From Antarcticimicrobium sp. (GTDB lineage Bacteria; Pseudomonadota; Alphaproteobacteria; Rhodobacterales; Rhodobacteraceae), in assembly GCF_029212575.1 (NCBI RefSeq), contig NZ_JARGPK010000095.1, positions 62,001-126,000 on the forward strand: a stretch of 64,000 nt of DNA, given 5' to 3'. The translations under genes were made by a program, and so were the position numbers. Under the pieces are notes generated by a model, which was given only the letters and a program-made list of their open reading frames with translations, was not told the origin of the DNA and ran no database searches. Shown here one piece after another: positions 35,401 through 43,500 of the stretch. The stretch's first letter is position 1. The number at the start of each line of letters is the position of its first letter.

Positions 35401-35911
35401 AGATATGGCTGACCCGGGTCGACAGGAAATCCTTGTCGTTGCCGGTATGGCGCAGCAGGAAGGTGCCGACGTCATCGACCAGACCCGGGTTGGAACAGAG
35501 GTTGAAAAAGAAGTAACTGCCCATACCGCAGCCGGCATAGACACCGATGCGTCCGCCCAGGCTTTCGGGCGGGTGGCCGGCATCCTCCATCGCCTCCCAG
35601 GTGACCTCGAGGAACTTGCGGTGCTGCGGATCGAGAATCGCCGCTTCCTTGGGGGAAAACCCGAAGAATTCCGGGTCGAACCGGGCAAAACCCTCCAGCG
35701 GCGCGGCGACGGGCACATAGTTTGGGTCTGCGATCAGGTCGGGGCGTTCGCCGGCGGCCAGCAACTCGGCCTCGCTCAGACGGCGGATCGATTCCCGGCC
35801 GGCGCGCAGGTTCTCCCAGAATGCCCGGACCGACGCCGCGCCGGGCAAGCGGGCGGCCATTCCGACGATGGCGATGTCCTCGTCGCGGCTCAAATCTTCA
35901 CCCGATGTCAT
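29411..35911 (-). CDS. Type I polyketide synthase KS-AT-KR-DH-ACP-TE
   Basis: 2166 residues from the ATG at 35911 (MTSGEDLSRDEDIAIVGMA). KS 10-440 with Cys184 in TACSTS, His320 and His360. AT 535-830 with GHSMGE (Ser634) and His733. The KR carries the Rossmann motif TYLITGGFGGIG at 1175-1186 and Ser/Tyr1340/Asn1344. The DH-like double hot-dog follows at 1400-1680 with His1427 and Asp1599. ACP Ser1818 in LGGHSL. Thioesterase 1895-2145 with Ser1967 in GGFSGGG, Asp1994 and His2124. The DH lies after the KR, the reverse of the usual order. The extender choice is ambiguous (AAHS rather than HAFH or YASH). The TE on the PKS means chains are released from this protein. Confidence 0.94.
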   Translation of the reverse strand: MTSGEDLSRDEDIAIVGMAARLPGAASVRAFWENLRAGRESIRRLSEAELLAAGERPDLIADPNYVPVAAPLEGFARFDPEFFGFSPKEAAILDPQHRKFLEVTWEAMEDAGHPPESLGGRIGVYAGCGMGSYFFFNLCSNPGLVDDVGTFLLRHTGNDKDFLSTRVSHIFDLHGPSINLQTACSTSLVAVHYACAALRAGECDMTLAGGVTIELPQGRGYLYKENEILSPDGHCHAFDHRAQGTVFGSGAGVVALRRLGDALADGDHIWAVIKGSAVNNDGAAKAGYLAPSVDGQAQAVSLALKAAGVAAETIDYVECHGTGTYLGDPIEVAALTQAYREETAETGFCRLGSVKTNIGHLDTAAGVAGLVKTALALNHGEIPPSLGYEAPNPAIDFEHSPFVVNDKLSGWGARQRPRRAAVNALGVGGTNAHVILEAAPERAPSDESEFPFHVLCLSGRTRAALDANAGALADHLRANPDLPLADVAFTLKEGRRGFDKRRVLVAETAQQAAELLDKGDPRRVFTHDRLGEAPEVVFMFPGGGAQYAGMARDLYETEPVFADWMDRGLEHLEPQLDFDLRALWLPEDAAARAEADGKLTKPSVQLPLIMIVEYALAQLWISWGLRPAALVGHSMGENTAACLAGVMRFEDCIDLVLLRGRLFDTVPAGGMLSVSLPEAELRDLLGDDLDMASVNAPRLCAVSGPQAALDALAGVLEAREVEYQRVPIDIAAHSRMLDPILGDFRDFLYRIPLSAPTLPVISNRTGERLTDEQATDPEYWVGQLRNTVRFADCITALSAGPKRVFLEVGPGKALSSLAQMSDTVAPGQVLSSLRHPEQEIGDDAYFLGVIGRLWACGIEADWPQIWGEAKRHRLPLPTYQFQTSRYFIEPGTPQAAQSPDTAPERVEDIARWGYRPAWRACAAACEIDVERELSVAEPRNWLLFEDDTGLAARVALALQEAGHSVTRVSPGDTFAKLAEDHYLLPPEQGRFGYDSLIADLAEAGRLPERIGHFWLVTGQEDFRPGSSFYDRNLEQGFFSLMHLGQALGAAELEHAVHLTVFTSGAAQVTDEGLPYPEKALIAGPAGVMPHEMPEITCATVDLALPEHRPGGLLTRLTGGAAADPLAPLVPQVLEELFAEPGNEVAALRGGRRLVRKWRPVALSEPGAPVWKAGGTYLITGGFGGIGVTLAGALMRDHGARVILLTRDALPASDSWDGYLASHGPADRTARRIRALRTLEGEGKGAVMAVTADVCNIAQMRAAVTEAEERFGAITGVIHAAGHIDDGAMLAKTEMAVAQVLAPKVTGLKVLDQLFPDGMLEVMVLFSSSSTATRPAGQVDYIAANEYLNAFAAGRQGGATRVLAVDWGVWAGVGMAAEAMAVREMAGNPTERAAIEAPLLDETGFDAGGNRLFVAHYNAADRWVFDQHRLASGAALMPGTGYLELAAEALAAHGVDYPFEIRDLYFLRPLQVEEARPRLGVIRLEPRGDGLNFTVHSGLGFDKADGFALNAQARLLPRPGLTVAPLDLAALAARCERVESAAPGGRLTSPQEAHLHFGPRWHVLRRMAFGAGEGLATLSLPQECHSDLARGYRLHPALMDIATGWAIRLAPGYEGRSLWVPVSYRAVRVLAPLPGEIRSWARLSKGATPAEGFVSFDVTLCDRQGRVCVEIEGFEMKRTGATLDLSRPDRADADAVALGLSARGGRVPLSPEERRLQRNIARGIRPEEGPGALTRALGLGLPQVVVSSLDLPALIAQADRVATPKPAEDGQSFDRPDLDTAFVAPETGIEKTLAGLFESLLGVSRVGAQDSFFDLGGHSLVAVRLFSRISRLYDVEFPLATLFEAPSVAALADLIAARTGRTGEAPQAEGEVTAPAPAFTHLVPLHKGGGETGGRTPFFLVAGMFGNVLNLRHLALMLGQDRPVWGLQARGLIGEDEPHRRMEAAAADYIAELRQVQPHGPYLLGGFSGGGITAYEMARQLEEAGEEVALLVLLDTPLPRRPALSRRDKALIKLQELRRKGPGYLSEWAGNRIRWEVEKRRAPVAIHAATDFDNAKIEAAFLDAVAHYELKPWEGPLVLFRPPLDRHWKVSGDRWVSAEREYVFPDNDWTRFAPRVQVIEVPGDHDSMVLVPNVSVLAERMKRLIDRAEADDSPNGADPDGWVEAAE

Positions 35912-36095
35912 AATCTGACCAAATCGTCCCGAACCCACTGCATATAGGCCCCCAAACCCTTTTGCCAAAGGCAAGGGCGCCGACGTCCTCGATCTCTGAT
36001 CGCCCTGCGCGGCAAAACGCCGACGCCTGGAGCGCACGCACCAAAACGCCTGAGACCAATTATCGCACAGCTCTCGATCTGGGGCCTTGATCTGC

Positions 36096-36128
36096 CCACA
36101 ATCGGGCTTGGTTAAGGACAGATTGTGG
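36096..36128. other. Inverted repeat between Wzy-like gene and PKS
   Basis: CCACAATC (36096-36103) and GATTGTGG (36121-36128) form 8-base arms around 17 bases, directly after the stop of the Wzy-like gene and about 185 bases upstream of the PKS start on the minus strand. It may be a weak terminator or an operator. The remaining gap 35912-36095 shows a -10-like GATAAT (minus strand, near 36060) without a matching -35. Confidence 0.35.
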
Positions 36129-37577
36129 CTATTTTTTCCCGATCCGCCGGGTTTTGCGGCCACCGATCACCGGACCGGTCCCGAACAGCGGGGCCGGATC
36201 GCCGCGATTCGATGCGCGCGGGCGCAACCGTTCGGCATGGCCCAACAGCGCCCCGGCGCACATCCAGATCACCGGAACCAGCGTTGCGTTCAGCAGCATG
36301 TCGATCATCGTCACCGCCAGCACCAGCGCGAGCCCCGCCGCAGCCGGCGAAAACCCTTCCGGCAGGCCGCGGCGGCTGCGCCACCACAGCAGCATCAGCG
36401 GCAGCGCAAGCAGCCCCATCTCGGCGATGTAGCCCAGCCAGCCGAAGGTGCCGAACACGATGATCCAGCGTCCGTCGGGGACGGTCTCGACCGCGCCGCT
36501 CTTGGGATCGAGCAGCAGGTTGCGTCCCCATCCGCCCCAGCCGAACCAGGGTTTTTCCCGCGCCCGTTCGAGCAGGATCTCTTCGTTGTTGAAGCGGTAG
36601 TTCAGCGAACTGGCCCGGTCGGGGTCGATCACCGCGGCCCGCTCCAGAATGGCGTCGAGCGGGATCAGGTCCAGCTGCCGCAGGACCGGGTAGCTCACCG
36701 CGATCAGCGCCAGGATCGCGGTGGTGCGCAGGGTCATCCGGGGTCCGGCGAACAGCGCCATCGGCAGGAAGGCCAGCGCATAGGCCTGGGTTGCAAGGCT
36801 CTTGCACAGGTAGAGAACGCCGACCAGGTAGAACGTTGCGATGAAGTACCGGATTTGCCGGGGCCCGGTGGCCTGGCGCGTCAGTGCTGCCGTGGCCAGC
36901 AGCGCGCTCAAAATGAACAGCGCCAGCCAGAGCGCGTGCGGCAGGAACACGATGGGCCGGAACCCGCCCTGGCGCATCATCTGTTCGAAATCGTGCTGGA
37001 AGAACCCGTAGACCCAGGTATTGAGTTGCGGGCTGAGCCGAACCTCGATCAGGGCCGGCAGGGAATAGGCCAGCCCGCCGACCGCAAAGGCCAGAAGCAT
37101 CTCGCGCAACCCCCTGTCCGACCCCAGCAGTTGCCGTCCCACCAGAAAGGGGATCAGGACGATGGCCTTGTCCACGACCGCGCTCAGCGCATCGTGCAGC
37201 CTGAGACCGGGCAGCCGGTGAAAGACATTCATCTCCGTCGGGTGGGAATAGATTACCGGGTCGCCGTTGGTGATCACGGTGAGAACCGCGCCGAAGACAT
37301 AGAGCACGACAAGACCTGCCGCCATACGGCTCCGGGGCCAGAGCGAGGACCGAAGCCCGAGAACAAGGGTCGCGATCAGCAGGATGGCGAGATTTGGAAT
37401 CGATGACTTGTCCAGACCGGGAACCAGCGGCAGGTCGAACTCGGCCTTTGGCGGCAGCAGCAGGTAGGCGCCCAGAATGCACCAGATCAGGGCGCGTTCC
37501 AGCGGCATTCGCCGCAGCAGGAGCAGGCAAACCAGCGGCCATGTCACCAGCATGAACGAAGCGAAGGCATTGGGCAT
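36129..37577 (-). CDS. O-antigen ligase/Wzy-like polymerase membrane protein
   Basis: 482 residues from the ATG at 37577 (MPNAFASFMLVTWPL); the open frame runs further upstream but only with Arg/Pro-rich noise. About ten to twelve hydrophobic segments are spread over the chain, with a large external loop around residues 310-370 (WGGWGRNLLLDP lies near it), as in the Wzy_C/O-antigen ligase superfamily. It should polymerise repeat units or ligate glycans on the periplasmic side of the inner membrane. It is encoded upstream of the PKS in the same direction but 217 bases away, so it may be on a separate transcript. Confidence 0.75.
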   Translation of the reverse strand: MPNAFASFMLVTWPLVCLLLLRRMPLERALIWCILGAYLLLPPKAEFDLPLVPGLDKSSIPNLAILLIATLVLGLRSSLWPRSRMAAGLVVLYVFGAVLTVITNGDPVIYSHPTEMNVFHRLPGLRLHDALSAVVDKAIVLIPFLVGRQLLGSDRGLREMLLAFAVGGLAYSLPALIEVRLSPQLNTWVYGFFQHDFEQMMRQGGFRPIVFLPHALWLALFILSALLATAALTRQATGPRQIRYFIATFYLVGVLYLCKSLATQAYALAFLPMALFAGPRMTLRTTAILALIAVSYPVLRQLDLIPLDAILERAAVIDPDRASSLNYRFNNEEILLERAREKPWFGWGGWGRNLLLDPKSGAVETVPDGRWIIVFGTFGWLGYIAEMGLLALPLMLLWWRSRRGLPEGFSPAAAGLALVLAVTMIDMLLNATLVPVIWMCAGALLGHAERLRPRASNRGDPAPLFGTGPVIGGRKTRRIGKK

Positions 37578-37779
37578 GGGCGGGTCTGCTCGGAATTGGA
37601 TGTTGGGGCGCGGGGCGTCCGGTGACAGCTTAGCAAGTCGCGGCGGGCTTGTCCCGCCCCCGGCGCGCAAACCGGTTTGCCCGCACTGTCGGCGCGGATG
37701 CAACGGCCGGGCGGGATTTTCAGGGTGCATCTGGCGCGGCGCTGGGATCGGGCCTATGCCGGTGCCACGGAGGCCAACG

Positions 37780-38538
37780 GTGCAGTTCAGCTTCTTCGAC
37801 CAGACCATACGTATCACCATGCCCGACCGTGCCGCGCTGCTGGGCGAGGTGCGCCGGCGGTTCCGCGCCGGCGAGGGCTTTGCGCTGGCCACGATCAACC
37901 TCGACCACCTGGCCAAGATGACCGTCTCGCCCGACTTCGCCCGCGTCTATGCGCGCCAGGATCTCGTGGTCGCCGATGGCTGGCCGGTGGTGGCGCTGTC
38001 GCGGCTGGCCCGGCGGCCGGTTGCGCGGCTTCCTGGGTCGGATCTGGTTGTGCCGCTGTGCCGGATCGCGGCGGAAGAGGGGGCGGAGGTGGCCTTTGTG
38101 GGCAGCAGCGAACAGGCGCTTGCCGATGCCGCGGCGGCGCTTGAGGCCCGCGTTCCGGGTCTGCGCGTCGGGCTCAGGATCGCGCCGTCGCGCGATTTCG
38201 ATCCGACGGGGCGGGAGGCCGGGGAGATCCTGCGACGGCTTGCCGAGGACGGGGTGCGGCTCTGTTTCCTGGCGCTGGGCGCACCCAAGCAGGAGGCGCT
38301 GGCCGCGCGCGGGCGCACCGTCGCCCCCGCCGTCGGATTCGCCTCGGTCGGGGCCGGGCTGGATTTTCTCGGCGGCCACCAGATCCGCGCGCCGCGCTGG
38401 ATGCGGGCGGCGGGGCTGGAATGGCTGTGGCGGATGCTGGGCAACCCGATGCGCATGGGGCCGCGTTACGCGCGCAGCGCGATGGTGCTGCCGGGGCAGG
38501 CGGTCCGGGCACTGAAACTGCGGTGGTTCGGGGGGTGA
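37780..38538 (+). CDS. WecG/TagA/CpsF-family glycosyltransferase (GT26)
   Basis: 252 residues from a GTG at 37780, with GGAGG (37769-37773) seven bases upstream; an ATG at 37756 is in frame but less well placed. Family motifs: ATINLDHLAKM, VVADGWPVVALSRL (the Asp is the likely base), AFVGSSEQAL and LCFLALGAPKQEALAAR. It transfers a sugar to lipid-linked intermediates at the inner membrane, usually as the second sugar of a repeat unit. Convergent with the GT2 gene that follows. Confidence 0.9.
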   Translation: MQFSFFDQTIRITMPDRAALLGEVRRRFRAGEGFALATINLDHLAKMTVSPDFARVYARQDLVVADGWPVVALSRLARRPVARLPGSDLVVPLCRIAAEEGAEVAFVGSSEQALADAAAALEARVPGLRVGLRIAPSRDFDPTGREAGEILRRLAEDGVRLCFLALGAPKQEALAARGRTVAPAVGFASVGAGLDFLGGHQIRAPRWMRAAGLEWLWRMLGNPMRMGPRYARSAMVLPGQAVRALKLRWFGG

Positions 38539-38548
38539 TCCGCCCCCC

Positions 38549-39529
38549 CTATTTGTACTCCAGGATGCCCCGCCGCCGGCCGATCCACCGCCGCAGGTGG
38601 AAGTCCACTACGCCCTGCGCCTCGGCGAATTTGCCCAGAACGGTGAACAGCGCCGCCTCCCAACGGCCCGGCCTGCTGTCGCGCGCCGCCAGCCGCAGCA
38701 CCTGCGCCGGGTAGATCAGCAGCGCCAGCCCGGCCCAGGGGGTGAGCAGCGCGGCGACGAGGATCGCCAGTGGCAGCGCGACCCCCCAGGCCAGCGCGCG
38801 GCGGGTTTCCTTCACCCAGTGCCGCTCGGGTCCCGCGCCGTGCAGATGCGCGCCCTCGGCAAAGGCATGACCGGCGCGGCGGCTGCGCTGCCACCACTGG
38901 CCAAGGCGCAGGATGCGGGCGTCGTGCCGGGTCATCTCCGCGTCCAGCCGCCACACGGTCCAGCCGGCGCGGCGCAGCCGCAGGCAAAGCTCGGGTTCCT
39001 CGCCCGCGATCAACCCGTCGCGGAACCCGCCCACCGATACCAGCGCCGCGCGGCGCACCAGCGCATCGCCGCCGCAGGCGGCGGCCTCACCAACGGGCGT
39101 GTCCCACTCCCGGTCGCACAGCCGGTTGTAGACCGAGGCTTCGGGATGGTCCTCGCGCCGCCGGCCGCAGGCGACGGCGGCCTCGGGATGGGCGGCGAGG
39201 AAGGCGGCGGCGGTGTCGAGCCAGCCGGGGGCGACCGTACAATCCCCGTCCACCAACTGTACGAAATCGGCGCCGTCGCCCAGCTGCTCCAGCCCGGCGT
39301 TGCGCGCCCGCGCGGCGGTGAAAGGGCGTGCCATGTCCAGCGCCACGACCTCGGCCCCGGCGGCCCCCGCCGCCGCGACGCTGCCGTCGGAAGAGCCGGA
39401 ATCGACATAGACGATCCGCCGCGCGCGCCCCTTGAGCGAGCCGAGGCAGGCGATCAGCCGCGCGCCCTCGTTGCGGCCGATGACCACCGCGTCGATCTCC
39501 GGCCGCCCCGGTGTTGGCCCCGTTTTCAC
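38549..39529 (-). CDS. GT2 glycosyltransferase with C-terminal membrane segments
   Basis: 326 residues from a GTG at 39529; longer starts upstream give low-complexity Arg/Pro sequence and are rejected. Features: IDAVVIGRNEGARL, IVYVDSGSSDGS, VQLVDGDCTVAP with the DxD-type motif, and WDTPVGEAAACGGDALVRR. Two hydrophobic segments near 240-275 (ALAWGVALPLAILVAALLTP) and a basic C-terminus suggest membrane attachment. A glycosyltransferase of the polysaccharide locus; donor unknown. The end lies 10 bases from the convergent GT26 gene, and a glucokinase diverges from it. Confidence 0.85.
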   Translation of the reverse strand: MKTGPTPGRPEIDAVVIGRNEGARLIACLGSLKGRARRIVYVDSGSSDGSVAAAGAAGAEVVALDMARPFTAARARNAGLEQLGDGADFVQLVDGDCTVAPGWLDTAAAFLAAHPEAAVACGRRREDHPEASVYNRLCDREWDTPVGEAAACGGDALVRRAALVSVGGFRDGLIAGEEPELCLRLRRAGWTVWRLDAEMTRHDARILRLGQWWQRSRRAGHAFAEGAHLHGAGPERHWVKETRRALAWGVALPLAILVAALLTPWAGLALLIYPAQVLRLAARDSRPGRWEAALFTVLGKFAEAQGVVDFHLRRWIGRRRGILEYK

Positions 39530-39657
39530 CGCCCCGATCCGCCCCTGTTGTTGCCCGCAACAGACTAGCCACTGGTCCGTCGCCTGCAAGCGACACCTTG
39601 GCGGACGGGCCGGTTTAGGGCACCATGTGGTCGGCGAGGCAAGGGGGAGGGCCGCGC

Positions 39658-40581
39658 ATGACGATCCTGTTGGCGGATATGGGCGGCACCGCAACCCGCC
39701 TGGCGTTGCTGCGCGGCGACGGCGGGCTGCAATGCGCGGCACGCCGGAGCAACGACGCGCAGGCTGGGCCGGGGGATCTGCTGGCACGCTACCTGCGCGA
39801 TTGCGGCGATCCCGCCCTGGGCGGAGCCTGCATCGCCGTGGCCGGGCCGGTCGGGCCGGGCGAGGTGCGGCTGACCAATCGCGACTGGGGATTCGATCGC
39901 GCCGCGCTGGCCGAGCGTCTGAGGCTGCCGGGGCATGGCGCTCTGCGCGTTGTCAACGACCTGACCGCGCTGGCGCTGGCGCTGCCGGGGCTGGATGCCT
40001 CCCAGGTCGAGGACCTGCGTCCGACCGGGGGCGAAGTGGGCAACGGGCAGGCACTGGCGGTGAATTTTGGCACTGGCTTCAACGTCGGGCCGGTGCGGGT
40101 AACTCCCGCCGGGCCGGTGGCGCTGGAGGCCGAACTGGGTCATGCCACCCTGCCTGCGGTGATCGCCGGTGCGTTGGGCGCGCAGGCAGACCAGTTTCCC
40201 AGCGCCGAGGCGCTGTTTTCCGGTGAAGGGCTGGCGCGGCTGCACGTGGTGCGGACGGGGGACATGGAGATTTCGGCGCGGGCGCTGGTCGAGGCGGCGG
40301 TCGATGACGCGTCGGCGCGCGAGACGATCACCGTGATGGCGGGCCTGATGGGGCTGATGGCGCGCGAGATGGTGGCGGCCTACCTGCCGCGCGACGGGCT
40401 GTTTCTTGCCGGCAGCGTGGCGCGCGGGGTGTTGCAATCGCCCGCGCGTGCCGAGTTCGTCACCGCCTTCGCGCGCCCGGGGCCGCTGCAACCCGTCGCA
40501 GCGGCGGTGCCGTTGCGGCTGATCACCGATGATGCGGCGGCGCTGGGCGGGTTGGCGGCGCTTTCCCGCACCGCTCAGTAG
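39658..40581 (+). CDS. glk: Glucokinase (Glk family)
   Basis: 307 residues from the ATG at 39658, preceded by gggggaggg. The N-terminal ATP-binding element LLADMGGTATRLALL, the segment LTNRDWGF, VVNDLTALALALP (catalytic Asp in ND), and AVNFGTGFNVG identify the non-ROK glucokinase family. It makes glucose-6-phosphate and could feed both glycolysis and nucleotide-sugar synthesis for the adjoining polysaccharide locus. It overlaps the end of tamB by seven bases on opposite strands. Confidence 0.88.
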   Translation: MTILLADMGGTATRLALLRGDGGLQCAARRSNDAQAGPGDLLARYLRDCGDPALGGACIAVAGPVGPGEVRLTNRDWGFDRAALAERLRLPGHGALRVVNDLTALALALPGLDASQVEDLRPTGGEVGNGQALAVNFGTGFNVGPVRVTPAGPVALEAELGHATLPAVIAGALGAQADQFPSAEALFSGEGLARLHVVRTGDMEISARALVEAAVDDASARETITVMAGLMGLMAREMVAAYLPRDGLFLAGSVARGVLQSPARAEFVTAFARPGPLQPVAAAVPLRLITDDAAALGGLAALSRTAQ

Positions 40582-43500
40582 TCGCGTTCGTAGAACAGCC
40601 CGATCCCGGTATCGCCGGAGTTGCTCACGCTGCCCTTCACTGTGAGCGATTTGCTCAGGTCGAGATTGAGGTTCAACTCGGTTTCGCCCAGCGTGTTGAC
40701 GTTGAAATCGGTATAGACGTTGTCCGAAAGATAGGTGCCGGCGCCGACCTGTCCGGCGCCGCTGGCGTCGGTGCCGATGTCGACGGTATCGACCCCGATC
40801 GCCTTGCGTACGCGATCCTTGGCGCCGCCGGAGCGGCCCAGCGTGGCCAGCGAGGCCGCCATCTTGGCGATCACGAAGGGCGAAAGATCGGCGACCCGGC
40901 TGCCGAAAACCAGCATCGCCAGCGCCTCCTCGGCGGGGCGCTCGGGTTCGGCGAAGACGCTGACCTTGGGGCCGTCGATGGGGCCGGCGATCTCGATCGT
41001 GGCGCGGCCGTCCTCGGTGGTGGTGGAGGATTCAAACTCCACATAAGGCGTCAGGTCGCCCTGCATGGTGACGATACCCTTGGTCAGTTTCAGCCGCCGC
41101 CCGATGATGTCGAGGGTGCCGCGGATCAGGGCGATCTGGCCCACCGGCTGCACCGCCGCAGCGGTGCCGCCCAGGTGCAGCGCGCCGCCCAGTTCCGCCT
41201 GCAGCCCGAAGCCGCGGGCGAAGACCCGGTTGAGCGCCACCAGATCCACGTCGAGCCCGATGGCCGGGCCCGATCCGCCGTTGCCGGTGTCGATCAGCCC
41301 GGCCCGCGCACGGGTGGCGCGCACGGCGGCGGGTTCGTTGCGGTGGCTGATCGGCGGGATCGGCGCGGCGGCGGCGCTGCCCGAGACCGCGCTGAGGTTG
41401 ATTTCGGTCTCCCCGAACTCGATCCGCCCGGACAAGAGCGGCCCGGCGGTGAGCGCACCGGAAAGCGTCAGCCGCCCGTTGGCCGAGGAGGTGATGGATT
41501 TGTTGTCGGTGAGCACGAGGTTTTGCAACTCGATCCCGATGCGACCGTCATAGGGCGGGGTCAGCGCCACCGGACCGGAGAGCCGCAGGCCACCGCCGGC
41601 CCCCAGCGCGGCGTCAAGCGCGATATCGGCGCGAGAGTCATCCAGTGTGATGCCGCCCGAAATGTTCTCGATGGTTTGCGCCGCCGAGGGGATCGCCATC
41701 CGGGTGCCGGAGGTAGTGATCCGGCCGCTGAGCGACGAGAGCGCGGGCGGCCCCTTGAGCGCGAGGTCGAATTCGGCCCGGCCGGTGATCGAGTTGGGCT
41801 TCATGAACGGGTTCGCCGCCTCCAGCCGCAGGTCGCCGCGCGCGGTCAGGTCGGCGCTGCCGGTCGTCTCGTCGAACCCGCCGGCGATCCGGGCAGAGAC
41901 GCCCGCCGGGCCGGTGGCATCGGCCTCGATGCTCCATTGCCCGGCGTCATCGCGGCGGGCGCTCCCCTTGGCGGTGGCCTGGCCGGGCAGTTCGGGAACA
42001 AAGCGCTGGATGCGGTCGAGCAGCGCGTCGAAGGTCAGATCGGCCCGCCCGTCGGGCGAGAATCTGCCGGCGAGGTCGGCATGGGAGCTGTCGGGCCCTT
42101 TCAGCGTGATCTTGCCCTGCCAGTTGTCCCCGGCTTGGTCCAGATCGCCGCTCAGCGTCAGCGGACCGGAGACACTGGGCGTGATCCGCGCCAGATCGTC
42201 CAGCGCGGCGCGAAAGCCGAGCGCGCTGTCGGTGCTGGCCAGCGTGCCCTGCGCCTCGGCAGTGAGCGCGCTGCCGTCGAGCGTGAAGCGCCGGATCGTC
42301 AGCCCCCCGGTGTCGCGCGCGACGTCGAGCGAGACCACGGTGGCCCCGGCGATCAACGGGTCGATCTGCGCGATCCCCGCCGAAAGATCCATCGCCCGCA
42401 TGTCGAGTTTCAGATCGAAGCTGCCCGAGAGCGGCGCGCCGCTGCCGGACAGATCGGCGGTGACCGCGCCGCCCAGATCGCGCCCGGCCAGCCCGGAGAA
42501 CCGTCCGAGATCCGCCGCTCCGAGGCGCAGCCGCCCGGCCATGTCAAAGCCGCTGTCCAGCCCGTCCAGCGTGCCGTCGAGACTGGCAGTGTAATCGCTG
42601 CCCTCCAGGTCGAACCCCTGCAGGGTCAGCGTGCCCCCGGTGAGGGCGAAATCGCCGTCCAGCGTCACCTCGGAACCCACCGCGCGGGCCAGCGCGGGAT
42701 CGGTGAAATCCAGCCCGCTCAGCCCGGCGCGCAGGGTGCCCTCCAGCGTCAGCCCGGCGCTCTGGTCCAGGGTGCCTTGGCCAGTCAGGTTTGCCCGGCG
42801 CAGGGTCAGGTCGGGCCGCTCCACCCGGTCGGCCGAGAGGGTCAGATCCCAGTCGCTGGCGTCGGTGCCCTCCATCCGCAGGGTCAGCCGCGCCGCGCCG
42901 ATCCGGGTTTGCGGCCCGCTGAGCGGCAACAGCACGCTGTCGCCCGAGGGCGGTGCGATGCGCCCGTGCAGCAGCGCGCTCTCCAGCGTGCCGCCCGAGG
43001 CCACCGAAAGCCTGCCGTTCAGCGTCAGCGCGTCAGAGGACAGGTCAAGCTGGCCGACCTCCAGCCGCCCGTCCGGCAGGCTGACCCCGTCCAGCGCAAG
43101 GCGGGTGTCGGGGCCGAAGAAGGCGCGGTAGTCAGGCGGCAGCATCGGGGTGATGTCGCCGGAAAGATCGGCGGAAAACCGGGTGCCCAGCGGCGTGTCC
43201 GGTGCGGTGCCCTCTTGCGGTTCCACTCCGCGCAGGCGCACCGCGCCGCCGATCCGCTGGGCGTCCTCGGTGACAAGGGCGATATCGGCGGTGAAATCAT
43301 CGACCGGCCCGTCGCCCTTGGCGGTGAACAGCAGCGGCGGGCGGTCGGGCATGTTGAGCGCGGTGGAAATCAGCCCGCCGGCATCCTCGATCACCTTCAG
43401 GTCCAGCACGATCCGGCGGGTGTCGTTGGCGTATTGCGCGACCAGATCCACCGCGTCGCCGGGCCGGTCCAGCCGGGTGACCGCCAGCGCGGTGTCGAGC

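Noticed and set aside
37578-37916. N-terminal extension of the Wzy-like membrane protein
   Set aside because: Arg/Pro-rich and overlaps the divergent GT26 start region; the ATG at 37577 begins directly with a membrane helix.
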